Source: Bradyrhizobium sp. Tv2a-2 (GTDB taxonomy: Bacteria; Pseudomonadota; Alphaproteobacteria; Rhizobiales; Xanthobacteraceae). Taken from it: DNA of 64,000 nucleotides. Below the pieces are notes generated by a model that saw only the letters and a list, made by a program, of their open reading frames with translations, did no database searches and was not told the DNA's origin. The position numbers and the translations under genes were made by a program. The stretch is from contig NZ_AXAI01000004.1 of assembly GCF_000472425.1 (NCBI RefSeq), positions 372,001 to 436,000 of the forward strand, written 5' to 3'. This document shows, piece by piece, positions 51,594-60,010 of this stretch (position 1 is its first letter; every line of letters starts with the position of its first letter).

Positions 51594-52322
51594 TTAGTTG
51601 CCCAATTCCTCTACCCGCCGTCTGGTCATTTGCAAGATACACGGCTTTGCCGGGGAAAGCTGATCGAGCGAATAGCTTTCATATGGGGTATAGTTGCAGG
51701 TGAGATTTCTGCTCCGTATCCAACTAACCTGCTGTTGCTTTAGCGCTCGCCGTCCATCAGAAGACAGCTGTCGCATCTGGGTCCAATAAAGTTGGCCCAT
51801 TCGTCCGTCCCATTGAGCCAAATCGTCATCTGCACACAGCAGTTCCTCAAGAGGCTCATTGGTATTTGAGCAGTCAATGCTTGGCTTATGTTCGGGCCGG
51901 CGCGGATTCAGGTGGACGCTTCTAGAGATAGGAAGCCCGGTATCTGCCACGCCAGGAACCATTACAACGACTAGCCTGTCGAAGATCGCGCGTTTACAGG
52001 CCTGCGAACTTTCTAGCGCGTCTGGCAGGGCGTCCTGCTGTACTCCCTGATAGTCCCTCTCGGTGAGCTTACCGGTACCAATGAGATCCAAACTCTTTAT
52101 ACGTGAAACTGCATCGTCCAGCGTGGCTTTGGTGGTCCCCGAAACGTCGCCTTCGACCATACGTCCTTGCTGGTTCAGCGTATAACACAACGAATTAGCT
52201 GTCTCCAGGATCACACCTAAAGCCTGTTTTTGACGGCTCAAATAGATGTCTTGTGCGCTTACTGGCGTCGCGCAAATCACAGACAGCATGGCAAAGGCGA
52301 TGGTGGTTCGCGTCGCAGACAT
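51594..52322 (-). CDS. Secreted two-domain protein: shared domain plus LprI-like (DUF1311) domain, 242 aa
   Basis: Signal peptide MSATRTTIAFAMLSVICATP (cleavage after 'PVSAQ'). Residues about 25-120 repeat the domain of the 126-residue neighbour ('ALGVILETANSLCYTL', 'DVSGTTKATLDDAVSRIKSLDLIGTGKL', 'DALPDALESSQACKRAIFDRLVVVMVPG'). Residues about 148-240 are LprI/DUF1311-like: 'IDCSNTNEPLEELLCADDDLAQWDGRMGQLYW', 'RALKQQQVSWIRSRNLTC' and a final Cys near 'PAKPCILQ'. LprI proteins inhibit lysozyme in the envelope. First gene of the unit that ends in a cell-wall amidase, so a peptidoglycan-protection or control role is inferred. Confidence 0.8.
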   Translation of the reverse strand: MSATRTTIAFAMLSVICATPVSAQDIYLSRQKQALGVILETANSLCYTLNQQGRMVEGDVSGTTKATLDDAVSRIKSLDLIGTGKLTERDYQGVQQDALPDALESSQACKRAIFDRLVVVMVPGVADTGLPISRSVHLNPRRPEHKPSIDCSNTNEPLEELLCADDDLAQWDGRMGQLYWTQMRQLSSDGRRALKQQQVSWIRSRNLTCNYTPYESYSLDQLSPAKPCILQMTRRRVEELGN

Positions 52323-52894
52323 GACAAATACCTCGGTTCGAGATATCTTCCCAATTGTCTCTCGAAGGAACGGGATCGATATTTAAGACCTTCCATGGTT
52401 CGCAGGTGCATACTGCACGAATTTCTCGCGGTAGATGTGTGAGCTGGCTCACACCAACCCTTTTGATTTGAAGATGATCGTGCCTTCGAAGGCATGGGAT
52501 GCGCATCGACAATTGCGTTGATCAAACGCCAAAGCCGTATGTGCGAGCTCCTGACGAATTCCCCAATGAGCGATGTCTGCAAATGGCCTTTCGCGACATG
52601 TCGCGCCGCCGCGCTGACTTGGTCGCTGACTGAGCAAAGCGACGTAGCCTCGTCGCGCCGAACCGACCTTATGAGCAAACGGCCCAATAACTGGAAGCAG
52701 ACCCGATATGCTCAACCTGAGTTCTTCGCGTGTGACCCGAAGCTGGCGTGCGCCGTGGTCGGAGTGATATCGACATCATACGGCGCGTCGAGTCGCGTAT
52801 AGTTGAAACGATGTGACGATAGGTTCCTTTAATCGGTCGATCGCCTCTCCATTTTGATAGAGAACACAGGCTTCCTATCCGATGGAGAAATTGA
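52323..52894. other. Spacer with direct-repeat copy 1
   Basis: About 570 bases without an accepted gene. Small frames here arise from the repeat at 52584-52694. The promoter of the secreted trio should lie near its left end (52323-52420). That of the 85-residue gene should lie near the right end. Confidence 0.45.
52584..52694. repeat. Direct repeat, copy 1 (about 111 bp)
   Basis: Similar along its whole length to 53244-53356 in the same orientation, with an identical core 'GCAAAGCGACGTAGCCTCGTC' region and shared end 'CAAACGGCCCA-TAACTG'. The core folds as GCGACG-TAGCCT-CGTCGC. Confidence 0.65.
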
Positions 52895-53152
52895 ATGAGA
52901 AAGCTTGAACTTCTCTCGGCCGCATTGATCACCGTAGCCATGCTCGCAACTCCCGCTCTGGCTCGCGAGAACCATATGACCTCGCGGCACGCCGACGGAA
53001 ATACCACTATCGGCGCGGGTCATAACGACTGGAGTTCTTGCTACGGTAACCGCGCTAGCGGCTTGCGCGGTGAATTCTGCGGTTACGGGGACCGCGACGT
53101 GTGGGGCCACTGGGGCGGCTACTACGGTCCCACGGTTGGCGGGCCTTTTTGA
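52895..53152 (+). CDS. Small secreted Gly/Tyr/Trp-rich protein, 85 aa
   Basis: Signal peptide MRKLELLSAALITVAMLATP (cleavage near 'ALARE'). The mature part is His/Gly/Trp-rich ('GAGHNDWSSCYGN', 'FCGYGDRDVWGHWGGYYGP') with two Cys about 14 residues apart. The signal region resembles that of the gene at 57191-57460 (LLSAAL...A-ALAREHH), so the two are related exported peptides. Flanked by the two copies of a direct repeat. Function unknown. Confidence 0.65.
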   Translation: MRKLELLSAALITVAMLATPALARENHMTSRHADGNTTIGAGHNDWSSCYGNRASGLRGEFCGYGDRDVWGHWGGYYGPTVGGPF

Positions 53153-53496
53153 TGTGTTCGGCGTACCGATTTTCCGCTGCACTCTTCCGCGATACATCAT
53201 AATCGAAAAGGCCGACAACTGCTGCGGCGCCTGAGTCGGTTAGTGGTCCTTCGCGAAATATTGCGCCGACACGTTAACTTGGCCGCCAACTGGGCAAAGC
53301 GACGTAGCCTCGTCGCGTCGTGCCAACGCGTTTATGGGCAAACGGCCCAGTAACTGATTTGCCCGGACGGGCGGCACCGCTACGAAAATCGCGTCCAGCT
53401 CCTTGCGCTAGAATATTTTTATTTCGTTTTTATCGAACTCTTGCTCTTCCGTTTCCGCACCGAGCAAGAGGCACCGGGAAGACACCAAAGGAAGGC
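53153..53496. other. Spacer with direct-repeat copy 2
   Basis: About 340 bases between the small secreted gene and the end of pleD. Apart from the repeat copy at 53244-53356 nothing is recognised. Confidence 0.45.
53244..53356. repeat. Direct repeat, copy 2 (about 113 bp)
   Basis: Second copy of the element at 52584-52694, with the same hairpin core (GCGACG-TAGCCT-CGTCGC). The two copies bracket the 85-residue secreted protein gene. Confidence 0.65.
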
Positions 53497-54870
53497 CTAT
53501 GCCGCCTGCGAGACCACGCGGTTGCGGCCGTCGTGCTTGGCGCGGTAGAGAGCCTTGTCGGCGCGCTTGAGCACGTCGGCGATGGGTTCGCCCTTGCTTT
53601 CGAGGGTCGCGAGCCCGACCGAAATCGTGACCTCGATGCGCTTGCCGCCCTTGTTGACGGCGAAGGGCTCGCCGGCGATGGCGCGGCGCAGCCGCTCGGC
53701 CACCATGCCCGCGACGTGCAAGTCCGTTTCCGGCATCACGATCACGAACTCCTCGCCGCCATAGCGGCAGGCGAGATCGATGCCGCGGATCGACTTGCGG
53801 ATGCGCACGGCGAATTCGCGCAGCACGTCGTCGCCGGCGTCGTGGCCATAGGTGTCGTTGATCGACTTGAAATAGTCGATGTCGAGCATCATCAGCGCCA
53901 GCGGCTTGCCGCGGGATGCGGCCTGCTCGGCGAGCGTCGCCAGATGGCTCTCCATGTAGCGGCGGTTATGCAGGCCGGTCAGCGCGTCCGTGATCGCCAT
54001 CTCGATCGAGTTCTGCACATTGTCGCGCAGATGATCGGTGTAGCGGCGGCGGCGGACCTGCGTGCGGGCGCGCGCCAGCAACTCGTTCTTGTCGATCGGA
54101 CGCAACAGATAGTCGTTGACCCCGATCTCGAGCCCGCGCAGCAGGCGCGTGTTACTCTCGGGGTCGGCGATCGCGAGAATCGGCACATGGCGGGTGCGCT
54201 CCAGCGAACGCGCCTGGCTCGCGAGCCTCAGGCCATCGAAATTGTCGAGGTCGAGCGAGACGATCAGGAGGTCGTAATTGCCCTCGGCGGCGTGAAACAG
54301 CGCCTCGGCCGGGTTGGTCTCGACATCCACCGTGTGCTCTCTGGACAGCAGCGGCGCAATCCGCTCATAGGAAGACTGGCGATCGTCGACCAGCAGGACG
54401 CGCCCGCCCTTGCCCGTGTCGGCCACTGCGCTGCGCTCCGGCGTCTGCACGCCGATCTCCAGCGACGTGAGCGCGCGCATGCGCAATTCATCTGTCATCA
54501 TCTTCAGCCGCGTCAGCGAGCGCACGCGCGTCAGCAACACGATGTCGGAGACCGGCTTGGTGAGAAAATCGTCGGCGCCGGCCTCGAGCCCGCGCACGCG
54601 GTCGGCGGGACTGTCGAGCGCGGTGACCATGACGACGGGAATGTGGTGGGTCAACGGATCGGATTTCAGCCGGCGGCAGACTTCAAAACCGTCGATGTCA
54701 GGCATCATCACGTCGAGCAGGATGATGTCGCATTCCGCGCGCTGGCACATCTTCAGCGCTTCGGTACCGTTGCTTGCCGTCAGCACATCGAAATATTCGG
54801 CCGACAGGCGGGCTTCCAAAAGCTTGACGTTGGCGGGGACGTCGTCGACCACCAGGATACGCGCAGACAC
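53497..54870 (-). CDS. pleD: Response regulator diguanylate cyclase PleD
   Basis: 457 residues: receiver 1 (residues 1-120, phosphorylated Asp53 in 'CDIILLDVMMPD'), receiver 2 (about 155-275) and a GGDEF domain (about 290-457). In receiver 2 the acceptor position is Ser205 ('LLIVSLDLDNFDG'), so it is an adaptor domain as in Caulobacter PleD. The cyclase site is 'RYGGEEF' (GGEEF 371-375), and an intact product-inhibition site RGID (362-365) lies five residues before it. It makes cyclic di-GMP at the cell pole in the swarmer-to-stalked programme. Directly downstream of divK (12 bases). Confidence 0.96.
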   Translation of the reverse strand: MSARILVVDDVPANVKLLEARLSAEYFDVLTASNGTEALKMCQRAECDIILLDVMMPDIDGFEVCRRLKSDPLTHHIPVVMVTALDSPADRVRGLEAGADDFLTKPVSDIVLLTRVRSLTRLKMMTDELRMRALTSLEIGVQTPERSAVADTGKGGRVLLVDDRQSSYERIAPLLSREHTVDVETNPAEALFHAAEGNYDLLIVSLDLDNFDGLRLASQARSLERTRHVPILAIADPESNTRLLRGLEIGVNDYLLRPIDKNELLARARTQVRRRRYTDHLRDNVQNSIEMAITDALTGLHNRRYMESHLATLAEQAASRGKPLALMMLDIDYFKSINDTYGHDAGDDVLREFAVRIRKSIRGIDLACRYGGEEFVIVMPETDLHVAGMVAERLRRAIAGEPFAVNKGGKRIEVTISVGLATLESKGEPIADVLKRADKALYRAKHDGRNRVVSQAA

Positions 54871-54882
54871 CGAAACTCACTC

Positions 54883-55248
54883 CTACCCGATAAAACGCCG
54901 GACTGTCTCAATGAATTTGCCGACCGAGATCGGCTTGGAAAGATAGGCCTCGCAGCCGCCTTCGCGGATGCGTTCTTCATCGCCCTTCATGGCAAAAGCA
55001 GTGACGGCCACGACGGGAATCGCGCGCAGCTCCGGATCGTCCTTGATCCAGCGCGTGACTTCGAGACCCGACACCTGCGGCAATTGAATGTCCATCAGGA
55101 TCAAGTCGGGGCGCATCTTGCGTACGAGATTGAGCGCCTCGAAACCGTTGCTGGTTCCCGAGGTTTGATAGCCGTGCGCCTCCAGGAGGTCACGGAAGAG
55201 CTTCATGTTGAGCTCGTTGTCTTCGACGATCAGGACGGTCTTGGCCAT
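54883..55248 (-). CDS. divK: Single-domain response regulator DivK
   Basis: 121 residues forming only a receiver domain: '[24 protein letters not shown]' (acidic pair), phosphorylated Asp53 ('[16 protein letters not shown]'), '[14 protein letters not shown]' (Thr switch) and '[14 protein letters not shown]' (Lys). DivK receives phosphate from DivJ/PleC-type kinases and steers CtrA activity through DivL-CckA. The ATG at 55248 ([12 protein letters not shown]) is used because it is the family start. First gene of divK-pleD. Confidence 0.96.
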   Translation of the reverse strand: MAKTVLIVEDNELNMKLFRDLLEAHGYQTSGTSNGFEALNLVRKMRPDLILMDIQLPQVSGLEVTRWIKDDPELRAIPVVAVTAFAMKGDEERIREGGCEAYLSKPISVGKFIETVRRFIG

Positions 55249-55481
55249 CCCGTCCTCCCAATCCATCTCAAAGAGCACATCCGGTCTTCAAGCACACTCG
55301 ACCACGCTCACGCGCCATCTCGAAATCTAATTCAAAATAGCCGCAGATTCGCTCTAACCCGTTAAGTCCGCGCGCCTTCTTCTTGGTCTTGGTTTCCACT
55401 TGCTTGAACAGCTTCGGAAGACTCGGGCATGATCGTTTTGGAATTAGAGACCATAAGTTAACAGAAAGGCAAACCATTCAA

Positions 55482-55781
55482 TTGAAAAAGCCTGTTCAAA
55501 ACCCCCGAGAAGTGGCTGAAATCGTTGCGATTCAGGCGTTGAGCTTCATTGCGGGCGATCCCGAGCGGCTGGGCGGGTTCCTGGCCGAGACCGGAATCGG
55601 CCCGGACACCCTGCGCAAATCCGCCGCCGATCCACGGTTCCTGGCCAGTGTGCTCGATTTCGTGCTGCGCGATGACGCAACCGTGAAGGCATTCGCCGAG
55701 GCCTCCGAGCTGCATCCGACCAACATCGCAGCCGCCCGCCAGGTGCTCGGCGATCCCAAATGGGAGCGCGACGTGCCGTGA
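55482..55781 (+). CDS. DUF3572 family protein, 99 aa
   Basis: A small helical protein common in Rhizobiales: 'NPREVAEIVAIQALSFIAGDPERLGGFLAETGI', 'LRKSAADPRFLASVLDFVLRDDATVKAFAEAS' and 'AARQVLGDPKWERDVP'. Function unknown. The family start fits the TTG at 55482 (LKKPVQNPREVAE); no ATG gives a better N-terminus. Its TGA overlaps the GTG of dinB (GTGA), so the two are translationally coupled, suggesting a link to damage-tolerant replication. Confidence 0.85.
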   Translation: MKKPVQNPREVAEIVAIQALSFIAGDPERLGGFLAETGIGPDTLRKSAADPRFLASVLDFVLRDDATVKAFAEASELHPTNIAAARQVLGDPKWERDVP

Positions 55782-57070
55782 GCGACATTGCGCCAGCGTC
55801 GAGCGGGCCGACCTGCTTCTGCCGGGACTGCCTCGCCGACCTGGACGCGCGGGCCCGGCGCTGCAGCGCGTGCGGCTCCCCTCGCCTCGTGCGTCATCGT
55901 GCGTTGCCGACCCTGTCGCTCGCCCATATCGACTGCGACGCGTTCTATGCGACCGTCGAGAAGCGCGACAACCCCGATATTGCCGACAGACCCGTGATCA
56001 TCGGTGGAGGCAAGCGCGGCGTGGTGTCGGCGGCCTGCTATGTCGCACGCACCTATGGCGTGCGCTCGGCGATGCCGATGTTCAAAGCGTTGGAGCTTTG
56101 CCCTGACGCGACGGTGGTGCGGCCCGACATGGCCAAATACGTCCGGGTCGGACGCGAGGTGCGTGAGGCCATGCAGGCGCTGACGCCGCTGGTCGAGCCG
56201 CTCTCGATCGACGAGGCTTTTCTCGACCTTGCCGGCACCGAACGCGTGCATGGCATGATCCCGGCAAAGGTGCTGGCGCGTTTTGCCCGAGACGTCGAGC
56301 GCAATATCGGCATCACGGTCTCGGTCGGGCTGTCCTGCAACAAGTTCCTGGCCAAGATCGCCTCCGACCTCGACAAGCCGCGCGGCTTTGCCGCGCTCGA
56401 CCAGGAGCAGGCGCGTAACCTGCTCGCGGACAAGCCCGTCGGCTTCATCTTCGGCGTCGGACCTGCGACCCAGGAGAAGCTCGTCAACCGCGGCTTCCGC
56501 ACCATCGCCGATCTGCAGCGCGCCGACGAGATCGAGATGATGAAGCAGTTTCCGTCCGACGGCCGCAGGCTCTGGCGGCTCGCGCGCGGCATCGACCAGC
56601 GCAAGGTGGAGGCCGATCGCGGCGCCAAGACGATCTCCAGCGAAACCACCTTCGAGACCGACATCCGCGATTTTGCCACGCTGGAAAAACTGTTGTGGCG
56701 GCTGTCGGAGAAGCTCTCCTCGCGGCTGAAAAACGCCGAGCTGGCGGGCTCGACCGTCACGCTGAAGCTGAAGACCGCCGACTTCCGCCAGCGCACGCGC
56801 TCGCAATCGATCAACGCGCCGACGCAGCTGGCGTCCAAGATATTCGCGATATCGCGCGAGCTGCTCTCGAAAGAGATCGACGGCACCGCCTTTCGCCTGA
56901 TGGGCACCGGGGTCAGTGCGCTGCGCGCGGGCTCGCGAGGCGACGATACCGACATGCTGGACCGCCGCGCCGCGCATGCCGAGCGTGCAATGGACAATTT
57001 GCGCAAGAAATTCGGGCAAACCGCAGTGATCCGCGGCATCGCCTATGACGGGCCGGAAAAGGCGGATTGA
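55778..57070 (+). CDS. dinB: DNA polymerase IV (Y-family) with N-terminal zinc knuckle
   Basis: 430 residues from GTG 55778. Translesion polymerase: 'LAHIDCDAFYATVEKRDNPDI' and 'PLSIDEAFLDLAGTE' hold the three metal-binding acids. 'VGLSCNKFLAKIASDLDKPRG' and the helix-hairpin-helix 'VGFIFGVGPATQEKLVNRGF' are typical. The little-finger domain ends 'IRGIAYDG'. Unlike E. coli DinB it has about 45 extra N-terminal residues with 'CFCRDCLADLDARARRCSACGSPRL' (C-x2-C, C-x2-C), a putative zinc knuckle. No beta-clamp motif (QLxLF-like) is visible at the C-terminus. Overlaps the DUF3572 gene by 4 bases. Confidence 0.95.
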   Translation: MSDIAPASSGPTCFCRDCLADLDARARRCSACGSPRLVRHRALPTLSLAHIDCDAFYATVEKRDNPDIADRPVIIGGGKRGVVSAACYVARTYGVRSAMPMFKALELCPDATVVRPDMAKYVRVGREVREAMQALTPLVEPLSIDEAFLDLAGTERVHGMIPAKVLARFARDVERNIGITVSVGLSCNKFLAKIASDLDKPRGFAALDQEQARNLLADKPVGFIFGVGPATQEKLVNRGFRTIADLQRADEIEMMKQFPSDGRRLWRLARGIDQRKVEADRGAKTISSETTFETDIRDFATLEKLLWRLSEKLSSRLKNAELAGSTVTLKLKTADFRQRTRSQSINAPTQLASKIFAISRELLSKEIDGTAFRLMGTGVSALRAGSRGDDTDMLDRRAAHAERAMDNLRKKFGQTAVIRGIAYDGPEKAD

Positions 57071-57080
57071 CAGCGATCTG

Positions 57081-57178
57081 CGTCATTGTGAGAAACAACG
57101 CGACCTGAAACAACGCGACGACGCAATCCAGGGTCCTCGTCGTGGCCCTGGATTGCTTCGCTTACGCTCGCAATGACG
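57081..57178. repeat. Interspersed palindromic (REP-like) element
   Basis: Begins CGTCATTGTGAG and ends CTCGCAATGACG, with an inner perfect repeat GCAATCCAGGG/CCCTGGATTGC. Located between dinB and a convergent small gene. Confidence 0.7.
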
Positions 57179-57190
57179 AACGAAGAGCGC

Positions 57191-57460
57191 TCAGTAGTAG
57201 GCCTGCGGCGACACGAAGGCCGGCTCACAGGGCACGCTGTTGGTCCAGGGCGCACCCGCGAATGCGCCGACGCGCGGTGCCGGGATGCAACGATAGCCGT
57301 TGCCGTAGACCGGGCCGGCATAGGCGGCATCAGGCGCAGCGGCGGCATAGGTATCCTGGGCGACAGACCGCGAACTCGCATGGTGCTCGCGCGCCAAGGC
57401 GGGGGCAGCGATCACGGCCGCAGCGAACAGCGCAGCCGATAGCAATTTCAGGTTGGCCAT
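57191..57460 (-). CDS. Small secreted protein, 89 aa
   Basis: Signal peptide MANLKLLSAALFAAAVIAAP (cleavage near 'ALAREH'), mature part Ala/Pro/Tyr-rich ('YAGPVYGNGYRCIPAPRVGAFAGAP', end 'PCEPAFVSPQAYY') with two Cys. GGAG eleven bases before the ATG at 57460. The mature pattern 'GYRCIPAPRVGAFA' recurs, as I recall, in exported Bradyrhizobium peptides. Related by its leader to the gene at 52895-53152. Function unknown. Confidence 0.7.
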   Translation of the reverse strand: MANLKLLSAALFAAAVIAAPALAREHHASSRSVAQDTYAAAAPDAAYAGPVYGNGYRCIPAPRVGAFAGAPWTNSVPCEPAFVSPQAYY

Positions 57461-57640
57461 CTTGTTTCTCCGTTGAGGAAGCCGACACAAAGTTCAGCCC
57501 CATCGAGAGAGATGAGAAAGCGAGCACACCATTTAAAGAGGACAGCCGCTCACGTTATTTCAAGGACGCGCGAGCTAGATTCAGTTCCGATGCGTCATTT
57601 AACTGACATGCGTCATTCAAAAAGGCGCATCGAATACGCA

Positions 57641-58495
57641 TCAATTACAGGGCTTGGCGTCCTTGATGTCGAATTTGCCCATCGTGCCCGAGATCACGAA
57701 ATCGTTGTAGTCGAGCACCAGCGCGCGCGAAACGCCGTTCTCGTACAATTCGAACGACATTGCATAGACCGGCGTCTGCTCGCCTTCCTTGGCCTTGGCG
57801 TCGCGGTCGTAATAGCTCACCGTGACAGGCCATCGCGCCAGCGACTTCATCTGGTCGTTCTCGGTCGAAGGATCGGGCGAAGCCACGGTCTTGTCGGCGG
57901 GCACCTGCTGCCCGATCACGGTCAGCGTGTTGTAGATCTTCTCGCCATTGTCGGAGCCGTCATAGACGGTCAATTCCAGCAGCGACTTGCCTTCCTTGGC
58001 GGCTGCGATGATGCGCTGGATCTGCTCGGTTGGGAAAACGGTCGCGCCGTCGATCGTAAACGTCTTGTTCTCCGGCTGCTTCAGCTTGACCGTGATGTGA
58101 TCGCCGGTGCGCTCGGCAATGCCGTCGACCGGCGCGGGATCGGAATCATTGGTGCGCGTCTCGATCTTGAAGCGGTAGCTCTTGCCAGCGCCATCCTCCC
58201 AGGACGTCGAGCGCAGATCGGACAGCATCATCTTGCCCTCGCCGATCTCGAGCTCGGAGACCTGGCGAAATTCGGAGGTGTAGCCCTCGCAGGCATTGCC
58301 GGAGAAATTATAGAGGATGCGGCCGCGCGCGCTGTTGACGGGGTTGGAGCCGCGCGACTTGACGAGGCTCAAATCATACAGCGCCTGATGCGGCAGAAAC
58401 GGCACGGTGGCAGCCGCGACCGCCGGTCCGCAAGCCATGGCAGCGACTGCCAGCACACCGAGCGAAGTCCTGAACCGAGGAAGCGCAAAACCCAT
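57641..58495 (-). CDS. eipB: EipB/DUF1849 cell envelope integrity protein
   Basis: 284 residues with a signal peptide (MGFALPRFRTSLGVLAVAAM, cleavage near 'GPAVAAAT'). The periplasmic beta-spiral is recognisable: 'LPHQALYDLSLVKSRGSNPVNSARGRILYNFSGNACEGYTSEFRQVSEL', 'STSWEDGAGKSYRFKIETRTN', and 'GTMGKFDIKDAKPC' at the end. Two Cys (in 'NACEGY' and near the C-terminus, 'KPCN') correspond to the conserved disulfide. In Brucella, EipB maintains envelope integrity and is needed for virulence; the same general envelope role is expected. Monocistronic here. Confidence 0.92.
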   Translation of the reverse strand: MGFALPRFRTSLGVLAVAAMACGPAVAAATVPFLPHQALYDLSLVKSRGSNPVNSARGRILYNFSGNACEGYTSEFRQVSELEIGEGKMMLSDLRSTSWEDGAGKSYRFKIETRTNDSDPAPVDGIAERTGDHITVKLKQPENKTFTIDGATVFPTEQIQRIIAAAKEGKSLLELTVYDGSDNGEKIYNTLTVIGQQVPADKTVASPDPSTENDQMKSLARWPVTVSYYDRDAKAKEGEQTPVYAMSFELYENGVSRALVLDYNDFVISGTMGKFDIKDAKPCN

Positions 58496-58735
58496 GGCTG
58501 GCTGATCCTTGCAAGCGAAGATTCGGCACTCTAATGGCCGCCCTATTGCGTCGCAACTGGGGCGCCCTCACGGAAAAGTGCAAATTTGGCGCGCATGGCT
58601 TTGTTTTCCGGCGTGAAATCGCAAGCGAGCGCGCGCCCCGGGGCGGCTTGCATGTCATAGCGCAATCGGCGAAACAGGGCCGCACCCGACCGCATCCCGG
58701 CCGGATGATGGTATAAAAAAAGCGAGGACGTTCAG

Positions 58736-59203
58736 ATGGCGGGCACGATCGAACAGAAATTGGCATCCCTGGGTATCACCCTGCACGCGCCTGCGGCGCC
58801 GGTGGCGAACTATGTCGGCTTCGTCCGCACCGGCAATCTCCTGTTCGTGTCGGGCCAGGTCTGCTTCGATGGCGCCGGCAAGCTGATCGCCAAGGGCAAG
58901 CTGGGGGGCGGCGTCACCGTCGAGCAAGGCGCTGCGGCGGCGCGTGGCTGCGGCATCAACCTGTTGGCCCAGGTCAAGGCCGCGATCGGCGATCTGGACA
59001 AGGTGGTGCGCGTGGTGCGCCTCGGCGGCTTCGTCAATTCGGCGCCGGACTTCCTCGATGGGCCGAAGGTGCTCAACGGCGCCTCGGACCTGATGGTCGA
59101 GGTGTTCGGCGACAAGGGCCGCCATGCCCGCACCACGGTCGGCGTCGCTTCGCTGCCGGCGGATGCGTCGGTTGAAGTCGAGGGCCTGTTCGAGGTTGCT
59201 TAA
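58736..59203 (+). CDS. RidA/YjgF family protein
   Basis: 155 residues: 'MAGTIEQKLASLGITLHAPAA', 'VANYVGFVRTGNLLFVSGQVCFDGAGKLIAKGKLG', then 'INLLAQVKAAIGDLDKVVRVVRLGGFVNSAPDFLDGPKVLNGASDLMVEVFGDKGRHARTTVGVASLPADASVEVEGLFEV'. This is the 'longer' RidA subgroup (about 150 residues) common in alphaproteobacteria. RidA proper deaminates reactive enamine/imine intermediates; in this subgroup the key Arg of RidA is at 'GRHART'. GDPD follows after 3 bases, so this is the first gene of ridA-GDPD-GNAT. Confidence 0.92.
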   Translation: MAGTIEQKLASLGITLHAPAAPVANYVGFVRTGNLLFVSGQVCFDGAGKLIAKGKLGGGVTVEQGAAAARGCGINLLAQVKAAIGDLDKVVRVVRLGGFVNSAPDFLDGPKVLNGASDLMVEVFGDKGRHARTTVGVASLPADASVEVEGLFEVA

Positions 59204-59206
59204 ACC

Positions 59207-59953
59207 TTGAGCGCCCCCGATTGGCTGACGGCGCGTCCCGTCGCTCACCGCGGCCTGCACAATGCCGCGCGCGGCATCATCGAGAACATGCCGGCGGCGG
59301 CACAAGCCGCCATCGACGGCAACTTCGCCATCGAGTGCGACATCCAGTTATCGGCCGATGGCGAAGCCATGGTGCATCATGATGGCGCGCTCGGTCGTCT
59401 CACCGAGGGCAGCGGGCGGCTGCGCGAGAAGACCGCGGCGGAGCTGAAATCCGTGCCCTTCAAGGGGACCGCCGAGCGGATGATGACGCTCTCTGAGCTC
59501 TGCGAACTCGTCGCCGGCCGCGTACCGCTGGTGATCGAGGTGAAGAGCGTTTTTGACGGCGACCGCAAGCTGGTGGCGCGGATGTCGCAGGTGTTGTCAT
59601 CCTATCGGGGCCCGGCGGTCGGCATGTCCTTCGATCCCGACCAGGTGATGGCGCTGCGCGAGCTGATCCCATCGCGCCCGCGCGGCATCGTCGCTGAGCG
59701 GCACTACACGGCCAAAGATTGGCCGGAAGCCTCGCCCGCACAACGCCGCGACATGACACATTTGCGGCATGTCCTCCGCACCAGGCCGGATTTCGTCGCC
59801 TATTACGTCGACGAGCTGCCCGCGTTCGCACCCTGGCTTGCGCGCAATGTCTTCCGCTGTCCGCTGCTTACCTGGACGGTGCGTACGCCGGCCCAGCGTG
59901 CCCATGCCCGGCAATATGCGGACCAGATGATTTTTGAGGGGTTTGTGCCCTGA
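59207..59953 (+). CDS. Glycerophosphodiester phosphodiesterase
   Basis: 248 residues. Hydrolyses glycerophosphodiesters to glycerol-3-phosphate plus an alcohol. GDPD motif: 'RPVAHRGLHNAARGIIENMPAA' (His and Arg), 'FAIECDIQLSADGEAMVHHDGALGRLT' (Glu-Asp and the second His), 'PLVIEVKS' (Glu/Lys) and late 'LTWTVRTPAQR'. Cytoplasmic, no signal peptide. The start is TTG at 59207 (SAPDWLTARP), three bases after the ridA stop. Confidence 0.93.
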   Translation: MSAPDWLTARPVAHRGLHNAARGIIENMPAAAQAAIDGNFAIECDIQLSADGEAMVHHDGALGRLTEGSGRLREKTAAELKSVPFKGTAERMMTLSELCELVAGRVPLVIEVKSVFDGDRKLVARMSQVLSSYRGPAVGMSFDPDQVMALRELIPSRPRGIVAERHYTAKDWPEASPAQRRDMTHLRHVLRTRPDFVAYYVDELPAFAPWLARNVFRCPLLTWTVRTPAQRAHARQYADQMIFEGFVP

Positions 59954-60010
59954 ACGGTCGACAGAGCGCCCCCTTGAACTCGCTGCTGCAATGCACGATC
60001 TTTGAAGCAG

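Noticed and set aside
53320..55365. 681-codon plus-strand open frame opposite pleD and divK
   Set aside because: Antisense shadow of two unmistakable response-regulator genes.
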